Below, in pieces: positions 1 to 11,511 of a stretch of 64,000 nucleotides of DNA. Under the pieces are notes generated by a model. The model saw only the letters and a program-made list of their open reading frames with translations. It did no database searches and had not been told where the DNA came from. This DNA is from Aspergillus flavus (lineage: Eukaryota; Ascomycota; Eurotiomycetes; Eurotiales; Aspergillaceae). The first letter of the stretch is position 1; every line of letters starts with the position of its first letter. The translations under genes were made by a program, and so were the position numbers. The DNA lies in NCBI RefSeq assembly GCF_009017415.1, contig NC_092406.1, positions 5,394,001 to 5,458,000 on the forward strand, given 5' to 3'.

Positions 1-353
1 TAGGAATGCGTCTGCATAGGCTTACTTTGTCGCGGTCTTTCGCCAATACTTATCGATGCCGTTCTTCAATTGGATGATTGCAAGGTATCGGACTTCGTTG
101 GGTACAGAGTGATCTAGGAAGACATCCTAAAGATAGAGCGGCATGTTAGTAAGGCAAAAGTAAAAGAGGTTTTACGGTATCAAATTACCTGGAGGGAGGT
201 ATAGTAATTCTCCTGCTTTTCCCAGTTTTGCAATTGCTGGGTTCCAGTGTGCACCTGCTGCTGCGTCGAGCTTGCTGCCAAAACCAAAGCATTGAGAACA
301 TTCTGAGGAGTCAAGGGGTTTGACTCCCCGGGTAACTCAACGACGTGAGCCAT
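1..353 (-). CDS. KAP120: Importin-beta family nuclear transport receptor Kap120/importin-11, N-terminal part only
   Basis: The window cuts this gene, leaving only its 5' end. Exon 1 is 353-189 (55 codons from ATG at 353-351), exon 2 is 126-26, and a GTAAGC donor at 25 opens a second intron that runs off the window. Exon 1 holds a hydrophilic, Gln-rich helix; exon 2 reads VRYLAIIQLKNGIDKYWRKT, the second helix pair of the importin-beta N-terminal (IBN) domain and very close to yeast Kap120 and human importin-11. The family binds RanGTP through this domain and carries cargo, including ribosomal-subunit factors and Rpf1 in yeast, through the nuclear pore. The 62-bp intron has a normal GTAATT donor and TTTAG acceptor. 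Identification rests on this short segment, so the family is secure and the exact paralogue slightly less so. Confidence 0.82.
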
Positions 354-1028
354 ACTATGGGATGGCTGGAAGCTTGGGTTGGTGGTGAAAGCTATAGATA
401 GCTATCAAAGCAATTGAGCCCAAACCCCAATATCAGCCAAGAGAGGAACCTCCAAGACACAGTGGAAGCATAGAATATGGGGGTTGGCCTGGTCCTTGAA
501 GTTCTATCTTGTGGCAAAATGCGAAAGATTTCTATTGATGGGAGAGTAACACGCAAAGAGCTCTCTCCGTTGTCCGTATACATTAGCCCGTAATCTTTGC
601 TCCCCGCCTTAGCGGGACGCATCGGGATGTTGTTGATCCTCTCCGATGTAGCCCTAGGGCTGGACCCTCAACGCTAGTCCATGATGGAACTCATACTTAG
701 GGTTGAGGTAGTATCTGGTTGCATGACATCATCACTACAATTGAGATCCATCTTTATAAGCAGGATTAAGTGGACCAGTTACTCTATACAGTAGCAAGTG
801 TGCAATGTATTCAGCGTTTCTGGTTACATAGATATGATGTATTCTGATGCAATGTCTCTAGTTCCTGATGAACAGATTTCGATCATGGGTATATAGCTGG
901 GAACGGCGCCTTTGTTGCTGAGCGCATGCGATATCTTCCTTAAACAATCAAAGTGCTATCTTATTTGAATAGTATTATACCTTTGAACCTTTCGGTTACA
1001 TTCACAGACAATCTTCACACAAGATACA
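354..1028. other. Gene-free promoter interval between the Kap120-like gene and the next gene
   Basis: This 675-bp stretch separates divergent starts at 353 (minus) and 1029 (plus) and probably holds both promoters. A 76-codon minus-strand ORF (392-622) has no recognisable family or splice context and is taken as chance. I see no tRNA or repeat. Confidence 0.6.
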
Positions 1029-1515
1029 ATGGCCGACTCCGACAAGCTTCGTATGGCAGCTCGCGCTGAGCAAGACCTTAACTCCTATCAGATGAAGCAA
1101 GGTCTTGGACCGAAGAGCGACTCTGGTACGAAGAGCCTTGTTATTAATGAGTCTTGAGACATAGTGCTAAGAAAGTATGAAGTCCTCGAGTCCAACATCG
1201 ACGAAAGGGCGGATAAGAAATTCCGTGAAGCAACGGGAATCAAAACTGGCCGAGAGGCAGGCGCAACAGGGAGCAACCGGAAACCCATCCCTGAAGACGA
1301 GGGAGGCACTCGAGACTCTCGTGGAAGGTTGGTGTTTTATCTATACTTCTACGTGGTTTGATCCGATGCTAAGTATAACCAGATTGGCACCAGCTAGCGA
1401 ATATGAAGGCACCGGAGGCCCTGAGGATAAGGTAAAGCTCGAGTCAGAACGCCGTCCGGGTGATCAAGACACACTTAACATCCAGGATCTGAAGACTAAA
1501 GGACTTTCTCGGTAA
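1029..1515 (+). CDS. Small hydrophilic protein of unknown function (three exons, 124 aa)
   Basis: Exons 1029-1125, 1183-1327 and 1383-1515 join in phase to 125 codons including the stop. The first acceptor was placed after the branch-like TGCTAAG, giving a 57-bp intron; the nearer AG at 1164 would leave only 39 bp. The second intron is GTTGGT...CCAG, 55 bp. The product is rich in charged residues, Gly and Ser (for example KSDSVLESNIDERADKKF and YEGTGGPEDKVK), with no signal peptide or membrane segment. It resembles short, disordered, stress-type fungal proteins, but I cannot name a family. It stands alone, divergent from the importin gene, and its function is unknown. Confidence 0.6.
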
Positions 1516-2503
1516 AGAACTTTGACGGAAAGCCTTTGAGAACCAGGGTACAATAGTTAGCATATATTTAGGTTATGAAATAATATGATGTGGTTAATCT
1601 AGACCCAGCGCTAAGGATGCGCTAATCAGCGATCATCTACAGGAATCAAAAAAAGGGTCTTGAAGAGCCTAAACGTAAGAACAGAACCACGCAATTGAGA
1701 ATGGAATAGGCATTGGTATTTATGAGTGAAATGAAAGTAAAGAATACATTACCACCCATACCATCCAATGATACCACCTTCTAAAGGAGTCTAGGCACAT
1801 ACTACCCTGAGGGTCAATTTTGGACCCCACTCAGCACTATACCCAAGAAAACAACACCGTCATCCCTCCTGGTCATACTATTACCTTCGAACAGTGCTTT
1901 TGCCAAAAAAAAAAACTGGGACTTTTCTTTTCCGGAATCAGATTAGATCAGGGCTGCTTTTTGCTCAGTGATTGATCCCGGAGCGTGGGGCAAGGCGAAA
2001 GTGCGTGTGCTAAGCACTCCATGAGCATTGAGCCAGCTGCCCATCAAGATGACTACTCCCCTACTAGTTTAGAGTGATATGTCATAGACTGACAGCCCTT
2101 AAGTCCTATTTTTAGCTTATTCCTGTAGAGGTCAAAAGCTGCGGCGGGTCTAAGAACTTAATATCATGGATCATAGTGCACGCATATAACTCATTTTGAA
2201 GTGATATGAGCTTTTGCTCCTAGATTCCGGCTGGAAGAATGGTATGTTAAGAGCATGGAAATAGTGTTATACAGTAAAGTCCTCTAAATGTAAGCTTGCG
2301 AAAGATAGTGGTTATATTGATACAAATTATAGTGCTAGTAAATTACTGTAAGCAATGTTGCTGCCAGTACAGAGTATATGTGCAAGGTTATTTTGATTGA
2401 TAAATAAATAGGGCCAAGGTAACCAGCAACTCGCTTCTCAGTAGTGCGTCTTTCCTTCGGTGCCTTTTGATTATCACTCGTTGATTTCGCCAGTTTACTT
2501 TAC
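1516..2503. other. Gene-free interval, nothing recognised
   Basis: AT-rich sequence with stops in all frames and only short chance ORFs. An A-run lies near 1906-1915. No RNA gene or repeat was seen. Confidence 0.5.
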
Positions 2504-3080
2504 TTGGACCCCAATTCAGTCCAAATCCCTGGAATCACAAAGAGACAATGTCTTTTATCGGTCATAGGCCCACACAGGGCAAGAACCTGTCTGTTGAACC
2601 AGATGGAGAGACTCCCTCTGTCGACTACTAGCTTCTCAAGACCGATCCAAGCTCCTTCCTTTACTTCCAACGAGATATCGATGCTTGACGAGCCTCACGC
2701 CATGAATCCTTCGCAACTAACTACTCCCGAGAAGAGACTATATGACTTCTTATACTACCAAGGATGGACTGGTACACAGTGTTCTTCTTACTTTGCTCAT
2801 ATTGAGGCGATTAAAGCGGCCCTATCCCACTATTTTTACTCGCAAGCTTGGAGCGACGATCAAGTGGCAAGCGCTTCACGAGCGTTGCCAGATGGAATTA
2901 CCGGAGAATTTCCCGGCTCCTAGAGGTGATGCCGCTCGAGAAGATCTGCAGATGCATCTGAGATTAGTGGAAGAACTGAATCGTAAAAAGGCGATTGGAG
3001 AGCGCATGTACCCGTCAACTAGGACCGTGGGCATGGGGTTGCTGAGCAGAGAAGGACTTGAGTTGGAGTTTCCTCAAAGC
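2504..3080 (+). pseudogene. Possible frameshifted or mis-spliced hypothetical gene
   Basis: Coding-like sequence runs through changing frames. A short stretch from ATG 2548 (MSFIGHRPTQGKNLSVEPDG) ends in a stop after about 28 codons. The frame of 2504-2923 then carries helix-like text (TPEKRLYDFLYYQGWTGTQ). From about 2850 another frame carries charged helical text (ALHERCQMELPENF, then LRLVEELNRKKAIGERM) up to about 3080. A candidate intron at 2772-2846 has a good acceptor but is 75 bp long, so it does not change frame, and I find no intron that joins the pieces. It may be a decayed gene, an unusual gene model, or chance. No family is recognised. Confidence 0.3.
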
Positions 3081-3164
3081 ATTATCATTATTTATATCCA
3101 TCTATCTTCGCTTGGCCATATATCTGGTTCTCTCGCCATTTTTCAAAGAGATATATACTGAATA

Positions 3165-3860
3165 CTTGATATGCGATATGTCAATTTGTCCGGACCCAAG
3201 GCTTATTACAAGCTAGACAGTATCTCCGTCTAGTAGGTGTGTGCTCAGATAAGAATTAGTGAGTGCCCCAAAGAGCTATGTTGCCCTCACAAAAGCGGCG
3301 ACACGTGTATTAGGCATCGGACAGGACTATGTAGGCCAAAGAACAACGGTTCACTATACTTATGACTAGTGGTAGTGGACTAAGTTCCCGCATGGGCAAT
3401 GCTCCGATAGGCTCCTGCGTAAGTGCAACCGTGTGATGGGCGGCTGGATCCCGGTCAGTTGCTATGGACATCATTCTCTAATATTCATTGGCCGTATCGG
3501 CTCCCAGCGTCCAATACAATGCTATCAGGAGCTTAGTTTATGGACCTGTTTACGAGAGGCTCCACACAGCTGTCATGGAAGCGCTAGGATTGAATGTCTT
3601 CTCGAGTCTCGGCGGATTGCACTGCCCCGCTTCTGTGCCTTTATTGACCACTGATCCCTGATATCCCCCCATGATAAAAATACGTCGATTTATCATGTCA
3701 CTCGTTCATGATCCAATGCGTCGATTCGTATGGTCGGATCTTACGCCCAGGATTTGGAAGACAGTTTTGTTCAGGGCTAACGGAATATATAAAGAGCTCT
3801 CTTTCCCCTCTACTGTAGCTCGTTTCTTTCACCCAAAATCGCATCCATATCACACCCACC
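3165..3860. other. Promoter interval of the aldehyde dehydrogenase, with a possible coding remnant
   Basis: No intact gene is visible. In one plus-strand frame at about 3490-3657 there are some 50 coding-like codons (YNAIRSLVYGPVYERLHTAV onward) ending in TGA, with no convincing start upstream; it could be a remnant. A TATA-like stretch (AATATATAAAG) lies near 3783-3793, about 70 bp before the aldehyde dehydrogenase ATG, and probably serves it. Confidence 0.45.
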
Positions 3861-5510
3861 ATGTCGTCTACTACCGCTGATCAGCAGCCAATTGAGACTC
3901 GGCTCTTCATCAATGGCGAGGTAAGCATAGTCGTAATATCATGATCATAAGGCTTCATGCTCACCAAGCCTTTATCCGTCTTCGTAGTTTCAACCATCAA
4001 CGGATGGGAAAACATTCAAGTTGATCAACCCATATACACATGAACCAGTTACAGACGGTCCGTTGCTGCACCCGCCACCAATTCTACAAAGTGTACCTAT
4101 CCATAGCAGATGCTAACTCTCTCTTAGTCCATGAGGCAAGTGAGCAAGATGTGGACAAAGCTGTGGCAGCAGCCAAAGCCGCTTTCCCAGCTTGGAGAGA
4201 CCTCACCCCAGATGATAGGGGTGTCTACTTGCGCAAGCTGTCAGCTTTAATTAGGGAGAATATACCCGAGTTGGCTCGCTTGGAGTCTATCGCAATGGGC
4301 AAGCCTGTATCGCTTTATATAGATGGCAAACTGGCTGCAGACACCTTTGCTTATTATGCAGAGGCTGGCTGGCATGCGCAGGGAACTAGCAGCGTGAATA
4401 CCCCTGGCGTTCTTGGTCTTTCGCTTAGGCAGCCGTATGGCGTCGTTGGCGCTATCATCCCTTGGAATATGCCACTCGCGCTTCTCTCCATTAAGGTTGC
4501 CCCTGCTTTGGCCGCTGGAAACACTGTGGTGCTTAAGAGTAGCGAAAAGGCGCCTTTGACTGTAAGTTTCAGCCAGCCATCACTCCTTGAAGTATTCCAT
4601 CTGACGTTTTTTTCTGTAACAGTCTGCTTTCGCGGCAAAATTAATTGCAGAGGCTGGCTTCCCACCTGGCGTCGTCAACATCATCTCCGGTTTCGGAAGT
4701 CCAGCCGGCAGTGCCATAGCATCCCATATGGATGTGCGCTGCCTGAGCTTCACTGGTTCCACAGCCACCGGTCAAAAAATCCAAATCGCAGCAGCCAAAT
4801 CTAACTTGAAAGTAGTCCACTTGGAACTAGGCGGCAAAACACCAGCAATCATCTTCGAAGATGCGGATATCGAAAAAGCAGCAGAAAAGACTCAATTCAG
4901 CATCCACTTCACGAGTGGACAAACCTGCTTCGCGAACTCCCGCATTTATGTGCAGGAGTCCGTTGCGGATAAATTCATAGCAGTATTCAAGGAAAAGTTC
5001 GGCGCCGCGGCGCGCATGGGCAATCCCCTCGAGCCGACGACGAACCACGGACCGCAGGCAGACAACATTCAGTATGAGCGGGTCAAGTCCTACCTAGAAA
5101 TCGGAGAAAAGGACGGAAAGCTCACGATGGGAGGGGATGGCGGAAAGGGCTTCATCAAGCCGACCGTCTTTGAAAACGTCCCTGATGACTCTCGGCTTAT
5201 GAAAGAGGAGGTGTTTGGACCTGTTGTGGCGATCAATACGTTCAAGACAGAGGAGGAGGCGATTGAACGGGCTAATGCCTCCGAGTTTGGTCTTTACGCC
5301 TCTGTTTTCACGAAGGATATGGATCGTGCAGTGCGGCTGTCAAAGCTTCTCGAGGCAGGTACGGTCGGTGTTAACTGCACGAGTCCCACTATTGTGAAGG
5401 ACATGCCAATGGGTGGATACAAGCAAAGCGGCTTGGGTCGAGAGGGTTTGTTGAGCGGCTTGGACAGCTACCTGGAGACAAAGACTGTTTTAATCAGTAC
5501 AAGTTCTTGA
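3861..5510 (+). CDS. NAD(P)-dependent aldehyde dehydrogenase
   Basis: Exons 3861-3920, 3988-4057, 4128-4561 and 4623-5510 join in phase to 483 aa, the usual length for the ALDH superfamily. It oxidises aldehydes to carboxylic acids. Visible landmarks are the PWNMP coenzyme-binding segment, SFTGST of the Rossmann loop, the general-base Glu in LELGGK (about residue 257), the catalytic Cys in SGQTCF (about residue 290, the expected 34 residues later), EEVFGPV, and the C-terminal GGYKQSG. No targeting peptide or peroxisomal signal is seen, so it is probably cytosolic. The start is set by an ATG in good context directly before a first exon that reads into the conserved LFINGE. It is convergent with the acid phosphatase. 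The substrate cannot be told from sequence alone. Confidence 0.92.
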
Positions 5511-5923
5511 TGCGCTCACATATACTCGAATATTTTTTACGAACAGTGAATAGCAAGCTTTACATTTCTGAATACAATCTGAAACATGGCCTTAATCACA
5601 ATTCTCAACCAAATTCTGCGAAGGAAGTCCGGAAAACAGGGAGAATGGAGTGAAAAGCTGTTCTACTCTACCCCCGTCCCGGAGAACATTTGACAGCTAC
5701 TAAGAATGGATGTGCTTAACCAAAAAGACCGATGAATAGGCTTCACTACAGAAGTCAATAATTTTCCACAGTTGGTAGTGTTACTATGCTAATTCTTTCA
5801 TGCTCACAGCATCATTTGTGTAATCATTATAAATCTGCTACTCGTGATATAAAACATTCAAGCACGGCCTGCTGGCATCGTCAAAATAAGTACGTATAAG
5901 GAGACATATCGCATAATATTGCC
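5511..5923. other. Convergent 3' intergenic region
   Basis: 413 bp between the stops of the aldehyde dehydrogenase (plus) and the acid phosphatase (minus). No ORF or repeat stands out; it presumably contains both 3' UTRs. Confidence 0.6.
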
Positions 5924-7373
5924 TTAATAAAGACAAAACAGAAGGCCCATCAGCATACCGGAAATAGTTCCAACAGTGGGCGTACCGAAGGGAACAGCAA
6001 CATTTGGGGTAGGGGTCGATGAGGAAGAAGATCCATTGTTGCTAGCGCTCTTCTTAGTCGCGGTGACCTTGACATTGTAACCGCTCTTTGAGTCATAGGG
6101 GAAGGGGCTCGTGTAGTTGTAAGTCGCAGTGGTTCCCTTATAGGTCTCCTTGACAATGTCCAGAATTCCATGACCAGCTGAACAGTTGCCGCTAGTCAAG
6201 GGGTTGGGCCACACAGGCGAGTATTTGGAGTACTCGCCAGCGGACATGGGTCCGGGGTATGTCTCGTTGAGACGAAGGTTGGTAGTGTCGACATTATAGT
6301 TGACATAGCCAGTCTTGTTGGCCACAATCTCAAGGATATTGGCACCACAATCCCATCGACCGAGAGATGGCAGACCCCAGTTGGCCGACATGGAAGCGAT
6401 GATCGAATAGTGAGTATAGAACGTATCATCCGTGGTGCCCTTCAGGTCGTCAGGAATAGCACCACCCAAGAGAATGCTCATGATCTTGTTTCCCTTGGGG
6501 TAGGTCTTGTCTTCGTCGAAAGTGAGAAGAAGAAGAGTGCTGTCCATGAAATAGGAGTTGTCAAGCAACTGGGAGACCCAGCTACGTTCCCACTTAGCGG
6601 CGAAAGTGATGTTGGTATCGTGGGCATCGTTGGTCATGTTGGGGGTAATGAAAGCGTACTGAGGGAGCTTCTTATCAGTGAGATCGTCCTCGAAGTTGGT
6701 GAAGTTTTTGATCTGACGCAAACGCGTGCTGTTCTTCGTGACCGAATCAAACAGCACCAACGGGTTGTGCTTTCGCACGTAATCATTGGCATAAGTTTCC
6801 TGATTGGAGTAGTTGTATCCCTGGAATCCAGGGTAAGGTAAATGTTCCTGGTACTCTCCCCAGGAAATATGCTTCGTGTCGAACAAGTCGGCGATGGTCG
6901 AAACGTTGGCCGGGATTTGGTTGAAATTATCATTGTCCATGCCAAAAGTGTCTCCTCCGGCGGAAGCACAGTAGTTGGGCTCGGAGGGATGGGTAGTTGC
7001 AAAGAAATTGGTGCTAGGAAAGTCAGTAAGGAATTGTGACAGTTGGGCGAGTCTCAAAAATCAAATCTTACAGAGTGATTCCTTGCTTGGCCAGCCATTG
7101 GTAGTTCTCATCGGCAGACGCATCCGAATAGTCCTTTGAAAGATATGCGTTAGAATGTAGGGAAGATAAGATTCGGGGTGCGCCACATACAATGTTCTCC
7201 AGCCAAACTTGGAAGAATCTGTCAAAGGCCAGGCCAGTCACATTGGATACAGGAGAGTAGGGCTCAGTGGTAGCCGCAGCCTTTTCAATGTCCGACAGGG
7301 AAGGTTCACTCTCCGTGGCCGTTTGGGCATAGGCCAGAGAGGCCGCGAATAAGCTTGCAATGAAGGACTTCAT
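5924..7373 (-). CDS. Secreted, probably GPI-anchored acid phosphatase (phosphoesterase family)
   Basis: Exons 7373-7191, 7133-7072 and 7013-5924 join in phase to 444 aa. The N-terminus MKSFIASLFAASLAYAQ is a clear signal peptide with a likely cut after AYA. The body matches the fungal PhoA-type acid phosphatase of the phosphoesterase superfamily (Pfam phosphoesterase, related to phospholipase C): FDRFFQVWLEN near the start, NDAHD in the middle, and a late LGRWDCGAN segment. Several N-x-S/T sequons occur (NVT, NFT, NMT, NIT, NYT). The tail is Ser/Thr/Pro-rich, then a short hydrophobic stretch ending GMLMGLLFCLY, typical of a GPI attachment signal. It probably releases phosphate from extracellular esters at the wall or membrane. 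Phosphate control is plausible but I located no PHO-type site. Confidence 0.9.
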
Positions 7374-9284
7374 CTTTGAGATCTATGTGGTCTCTTTTTG
7401 TCAAAAGATCGTCCTTGTCACCGATGCAAGAGGAAGAATGCAAAGAATGATCAGCAAAGGGAGCGCGATCACCTGTCTTTATAGGAAACAGCGAGGAAAA
7501 TTCTATCGCATAGGACCATGTACTATGCACGCGAGGTCGGTAGGGCAGATTGAAGTGTACTCAGTAGAATATTGCGCTACTGGCGGGTTGTATCCACCAA
7601 GGCAGTTAGATAATTGAACGTTTAGAACCACGAGGTCAGGGAAGCTTGTTTCATTCGACGGTTGTCATTTCGGCTAATTGAACCGCAGGCAACAGCTGAA
7701 TCGCTTAGTGGCATTGTTTTGTAAAGACTAGTCTGAGATTGGGTAGCGGGGATGAGATTGAACGAAGGAAGGCAGGGCCCCTTGCAGTACAGGAAGTCGT
7801 CCATGCGAGAACTTCGAGATCCTGGTTCATAGTGGGTCCCGGGATCAGGTCTGGGCGAATGCTTATCCACGCCCTCGGTGGGGCCGAAAGTTTGGAGGTT
7901 TGGAGGGCAGCACGTGCGCCATCTTCTGGTTGACAACTCCAGTACTACCCTTTGTCCATTGGGAGTGGAGTTATTAGTGAAGTATAGGATAAGACAGGAA
8001 GCTACTAGGAGTAAGTAACCTACCACTGCACCTAATACCTTCCAGAGCTGACTGGCCCGGCTCGGTCGGCAAGTACGAGCTTTGTACTCCGTACTTTCAT
8101 TTAATACCATTGTGGTTTCAATTTGCAAACTATCGCATGACCAACTCTAGGCTATTCTAATATCTTTCCCGTCATTCACTCAACCATCCCAAGAATGAAG
8201 CGCGCCAATATGCGTAGCTCTTAGTGGATAGAATTAATCTATACAACCGGAGGAGTAAATCATTTTGTGGCTGACAGCCACTGCCGATATGTTTGATCAG
8301 TACATCAAAGCCTTGAAATGCTAACTAATACCATGATGTTGTTGGATTTCTTTCTCTTTCTCAATCCCATACAACTACACAAGCTCATTAGTTACTCTGC
8401 TAATATGAGTAGCTTAAGTAGCAAGTGGACAAAAGCCTTCTCCAAGAAGACATGCGAGGCAATTGAACACACAATGTAATACCGCCACTACACTACTAAC
8501 TTGTGCGTATACCAAAACCTGATTGGAGTCTTATATATTGGTCTTTGCTCTTTAGAGTGAAGAGAAATGCTCAGGCGCCGTATGGGTGTCGTGGGATTCT
8601 AGGTGTTCTTATGATGATCCATCATTCAGTGAAACCTGAAGACATATTTAATTGCCTTGATCGACTAGAAAGGATAAATCCTAGTCAAATTCCCCAGTAT
8701 TATGGTGATGTCCTTCCCGTAACTATTTTGATTGCGGATAAACGGGTCATAGCTCTGTATGGATCCAGGATTTAGTGCGGGTTTAACTACTCCTTATAGT
8801 TATCTGCGAAACCGAACTCACATTGGAAGTGCACGCCGCAATGAAAGGATCCATTGCCCTTGGCCCAACTATGAGAGATTCGTGGAAAGGAATTCCATGG
8901 GTTTTTAAACGAACGAAATAGATTTGAAGTTCCAGTCGGAACAGGCATTGATTGCTTATGCGATTTACCATACACGGCCATCTACGTCCTGTGTTCTCAA
9001 GTCAATATTTTTATCTTTTCTTCTTCCTCATTCTTAAGAAAGACAGAGCTAGTCACATCGAATCAACCTCCAGCTGAATACAGAATGGCGGTCGATGTAA
9101 TTCACCATCACGACCGCGGACGATCACGTGGTTCGATTCGACCTCGGCAGATTAGATCAAAGTCCAATCTGGGGAACCGACCGACCGCATTGGCCTCCGC
9201 AACACCGCCGACCGTTTCCCGCTCAAGTTGTTGACTCCCTCGTTTACGAAACGATTTATCTCGATAAAACATCATGATTATACA
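7374..9284. other. 1.9-kb divergent intergenic region between the acid phosphatase and PEX2
   Basis: Holds the promoters of two diverging genes. The only sizeable ORF is on minus, 8128-7622 (168 codons). It has one hydrophobic stretch (VVGYLLLVASCLILYF) but a low-complexity remainder and no family match, so it is not called. A second ORF at 8503-8775 (plus) is equally unsupported. No RNA gene was seen. Confidence 0.5.
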
Positions 9285-10810
9285 ATGAGCTCGACAAATT
9301 TTGCCGCTGCTCAGGAGCGCGTTCTGGAACGTCGTCGTCTCCGCGAAGCCGAAGCTCGCGCTAGATTTGCGGAACAGCAGCGGACGTCGCCGGTTAACCA
9401 TCCTGCGTTCCAGAGACTCCCTTATCCTTTGAATAGATTACCTGTCTCAGGTCTCTCATTCTGGAATACGATAAAAGGTCGCGAGGGCAATAGGCCTGCT
9501 TTCCGTGTTGGACAGGTCGATGCTGAACTCTTGGATGAGGAACTGTTGGGGTTACTGAAAGGGCAAGTCGGGAATGCTTTGAAATATTTCGGGGTAGGTA
9601 GTTCTCATCTGTTTCCAACATTGTATTGTATGATGTCCACTAATGCTCTGATATTGTAGCCCCAAGCCCGTGAGGACTGGTCCCACGAAATCCAATTTGC
9701 TCTACGTGCAATCTTATTCAAGCTCTCGATTTGGGACCACAACGCATCTTATGGAGCGGCCTTACAAAATTTGAAATACGTAGACACTCGCAGCAAGGGC
9801 CCGATTCACTCAGCCCCAACAAAGTGGCAGAAGTCCTTGTATGGTCTACTCACAGTTGGTGGTCGCTACGCCTGGGAGAAATGGGAGAGCTGGTTGATCA
9901 ACCAAGAAGGCGGCTATGACGAGGTGAGTGCTGATGGCGACCCTTCAGTTATTAATTATGCTCATATTGGCAGCCGTCCCGAGAAGTGCGGATGCTGGCT
10001 CGTATGACAGATCTCATTTCCACGACACACTCGATCGCAGCTTTCATCTCTTTCCTTGTATTCTTAGTTAACGGTCGATACCGAACATTAGTCGACCGTA
10101 TCCTTCGCATACGCCTCACTCCTCCCTCCGCACAGGCAAGCCGCGAGGTGTCGTTCGAATATTTGAATCGACAACTTGTGTGGCACGCATTCACGGAGTT
10201 CCTTTTGTTCCTGCTGCCTCTCGTGGGAATCAGCAGATGGCGACGATGGATATCCCGAGCGTGGCGGAGAACAATGTCTAGTATTAGATCAAGTGATGGA
10301 GACTCCGAAGAAGCTGAGAAACAAGGAGAGTTAGCATTCCTTCCCGAAAGGACCTGCGCAATATGTTACAAAGCGAGTAATCCAGAGTCCGCAACAGAAA
10401 GCGAAGTGATCGCTGCATCGGCGGCCTCTGGGGGTATCCTCGGGTCCGCGCAGACGGACATTACAAATCCTTATGAGGCAATCCCATGTGGCTGCGTATA
10501 CTGCTTCGTCTGTTTAGTGCAAAAGGTCGAGGGAGAGGAAGGAGAAGGTTGGATTTGTCTACGCTGCGGTGAGATTGTTAAGAAATGCAAACCCTGGCAC
10601 GGTGATGTCCTTGAGGAGGCTCGACCTCAGTCAAGCTCAGGGAAAATTGTTGGCTTTGCTGTAGACGATGATTCTGGTGCCCCTCGTGATGAGCCTGAGA
10701 AAGGGGTGGATGATTCCGTTGAGAAATCGGGCCCACTGCAGGACTCTATCTCAGATGAAGGGCTACAACACTCTGGCCAGTGGTCTACGATTGGCCGAGA
10801 ATCAGATTAG
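9285..10810 (+). CDS. PEX2: Peroxisomal RING E3 ligase subunit Pex2
   Basis: Exons 9285-9593, 9660-9923 and 9974-10810 join in phase to 469 aa. The N-terminal 380 residues fit the Pex2/Pex12 membrane domain, with hydrophobic helices such as IAAFISFLVFLVNG and FTEFLLFLLPLVG. A C-terminal zinc-binding RING starts at about residue 318 with CAICYKAS, continues with CGCVYCFVCL and ends CLRCGEIVKKC. In this family Pex2, Pex10 and Pex12 form the ubiquitin ligase that recycles the Pex5 import receptor. The insert between the first Cys pair and the next, rich in Ser, Glu and Ala, is long, as in other filamentous ascomycetes. A disordered acidic tail follows. The in-frame region upstream of the chosen ATG lies outside the conserved protein. 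The gene is monocistronic. Confidence 0.9.
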
Positions 10811-11511
10811 TGTGGCTGAATAACATGCTCAGCAGAAAGCGAAAGGCATCAATCATCTCATTCTCATGCATATTATACGATAAATTATTATTATTACTAG
10901 GAGTCAGCTTTTTTCAAAGATACCCAGTTGCACTGGCCCTCATCTTTTCTTGGTTATCTATCTAGAACTTACTAAAAGCACTACTAGTATCTTAACTTCC
11001 TTAAGTTCAAACGACATATACGAATCCCTTAGACTGTGGTTTCTTGGTTCGTGTCTGCAAAATATGTACGATTCTCACTGGTCTTGAATTTGAGGTGCTT
11101 TTGCCGAGTTGAGAATCTACTACTACCTATTCAGTAATCCATATACACAAAAAATGTATCCATCCCAGCTTCGTCACCGGTAATTGGAAGTTCCCCACTT
11201 TATACCCGAGACTTTCGTCAAATCACAACCTACAATTGAATTATACTCCCCAGAAACAACAACTAATAGGATCAATTCCGATTATTCAACATCCCCCGCA
11301 ACGGACATGTTGCCGATGCTCTTTTACGGAGACACGTACCAACTCCGAATAACCGGGAGATGAGGGGCTCACTTCCACCGCACATCGCTCTATCGTCTTT
11401 ATCCTTAATAAAGCTATATTGCCCCTCTCTACTGTCGACCTAAGATATAGGGTCATTTGGCTGTCTTGAAGTATCCAACGGCAACTCCATTGGAACTGTT
11501 CAGCGTTCGCC
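10811..11511. other. Intergenic region before the dihydroxyacid dehydratase
   Basis: 701 bp holding the PEX2 3' UTR and the promoter of the next plus-strand gene. Short ORFs only. No Gcn4/CpcA-type TGACTCA was seen here, unlike the region downstream of the dehydratase. Confidence 0.5.

Noticed and set aside
7622..8128. 168-codon minus ORF with one hydrophobic segment
   Set aside because: No family motif, no splice context and random-looking composition after the hydrophobic stretch; it lies in a promoter interval.
8503..8775. 90-codon plus ORF in the PEX2 upstream region
   Set aside because: No recognisable motif and no supporting exons nearby.
9110..9150. GGTTCGATTCG resembling a tRNA B-box
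   Set aside because: No matching A-box or cloverleaf upstream; it fits a GC-rich promoter just before PEX2.
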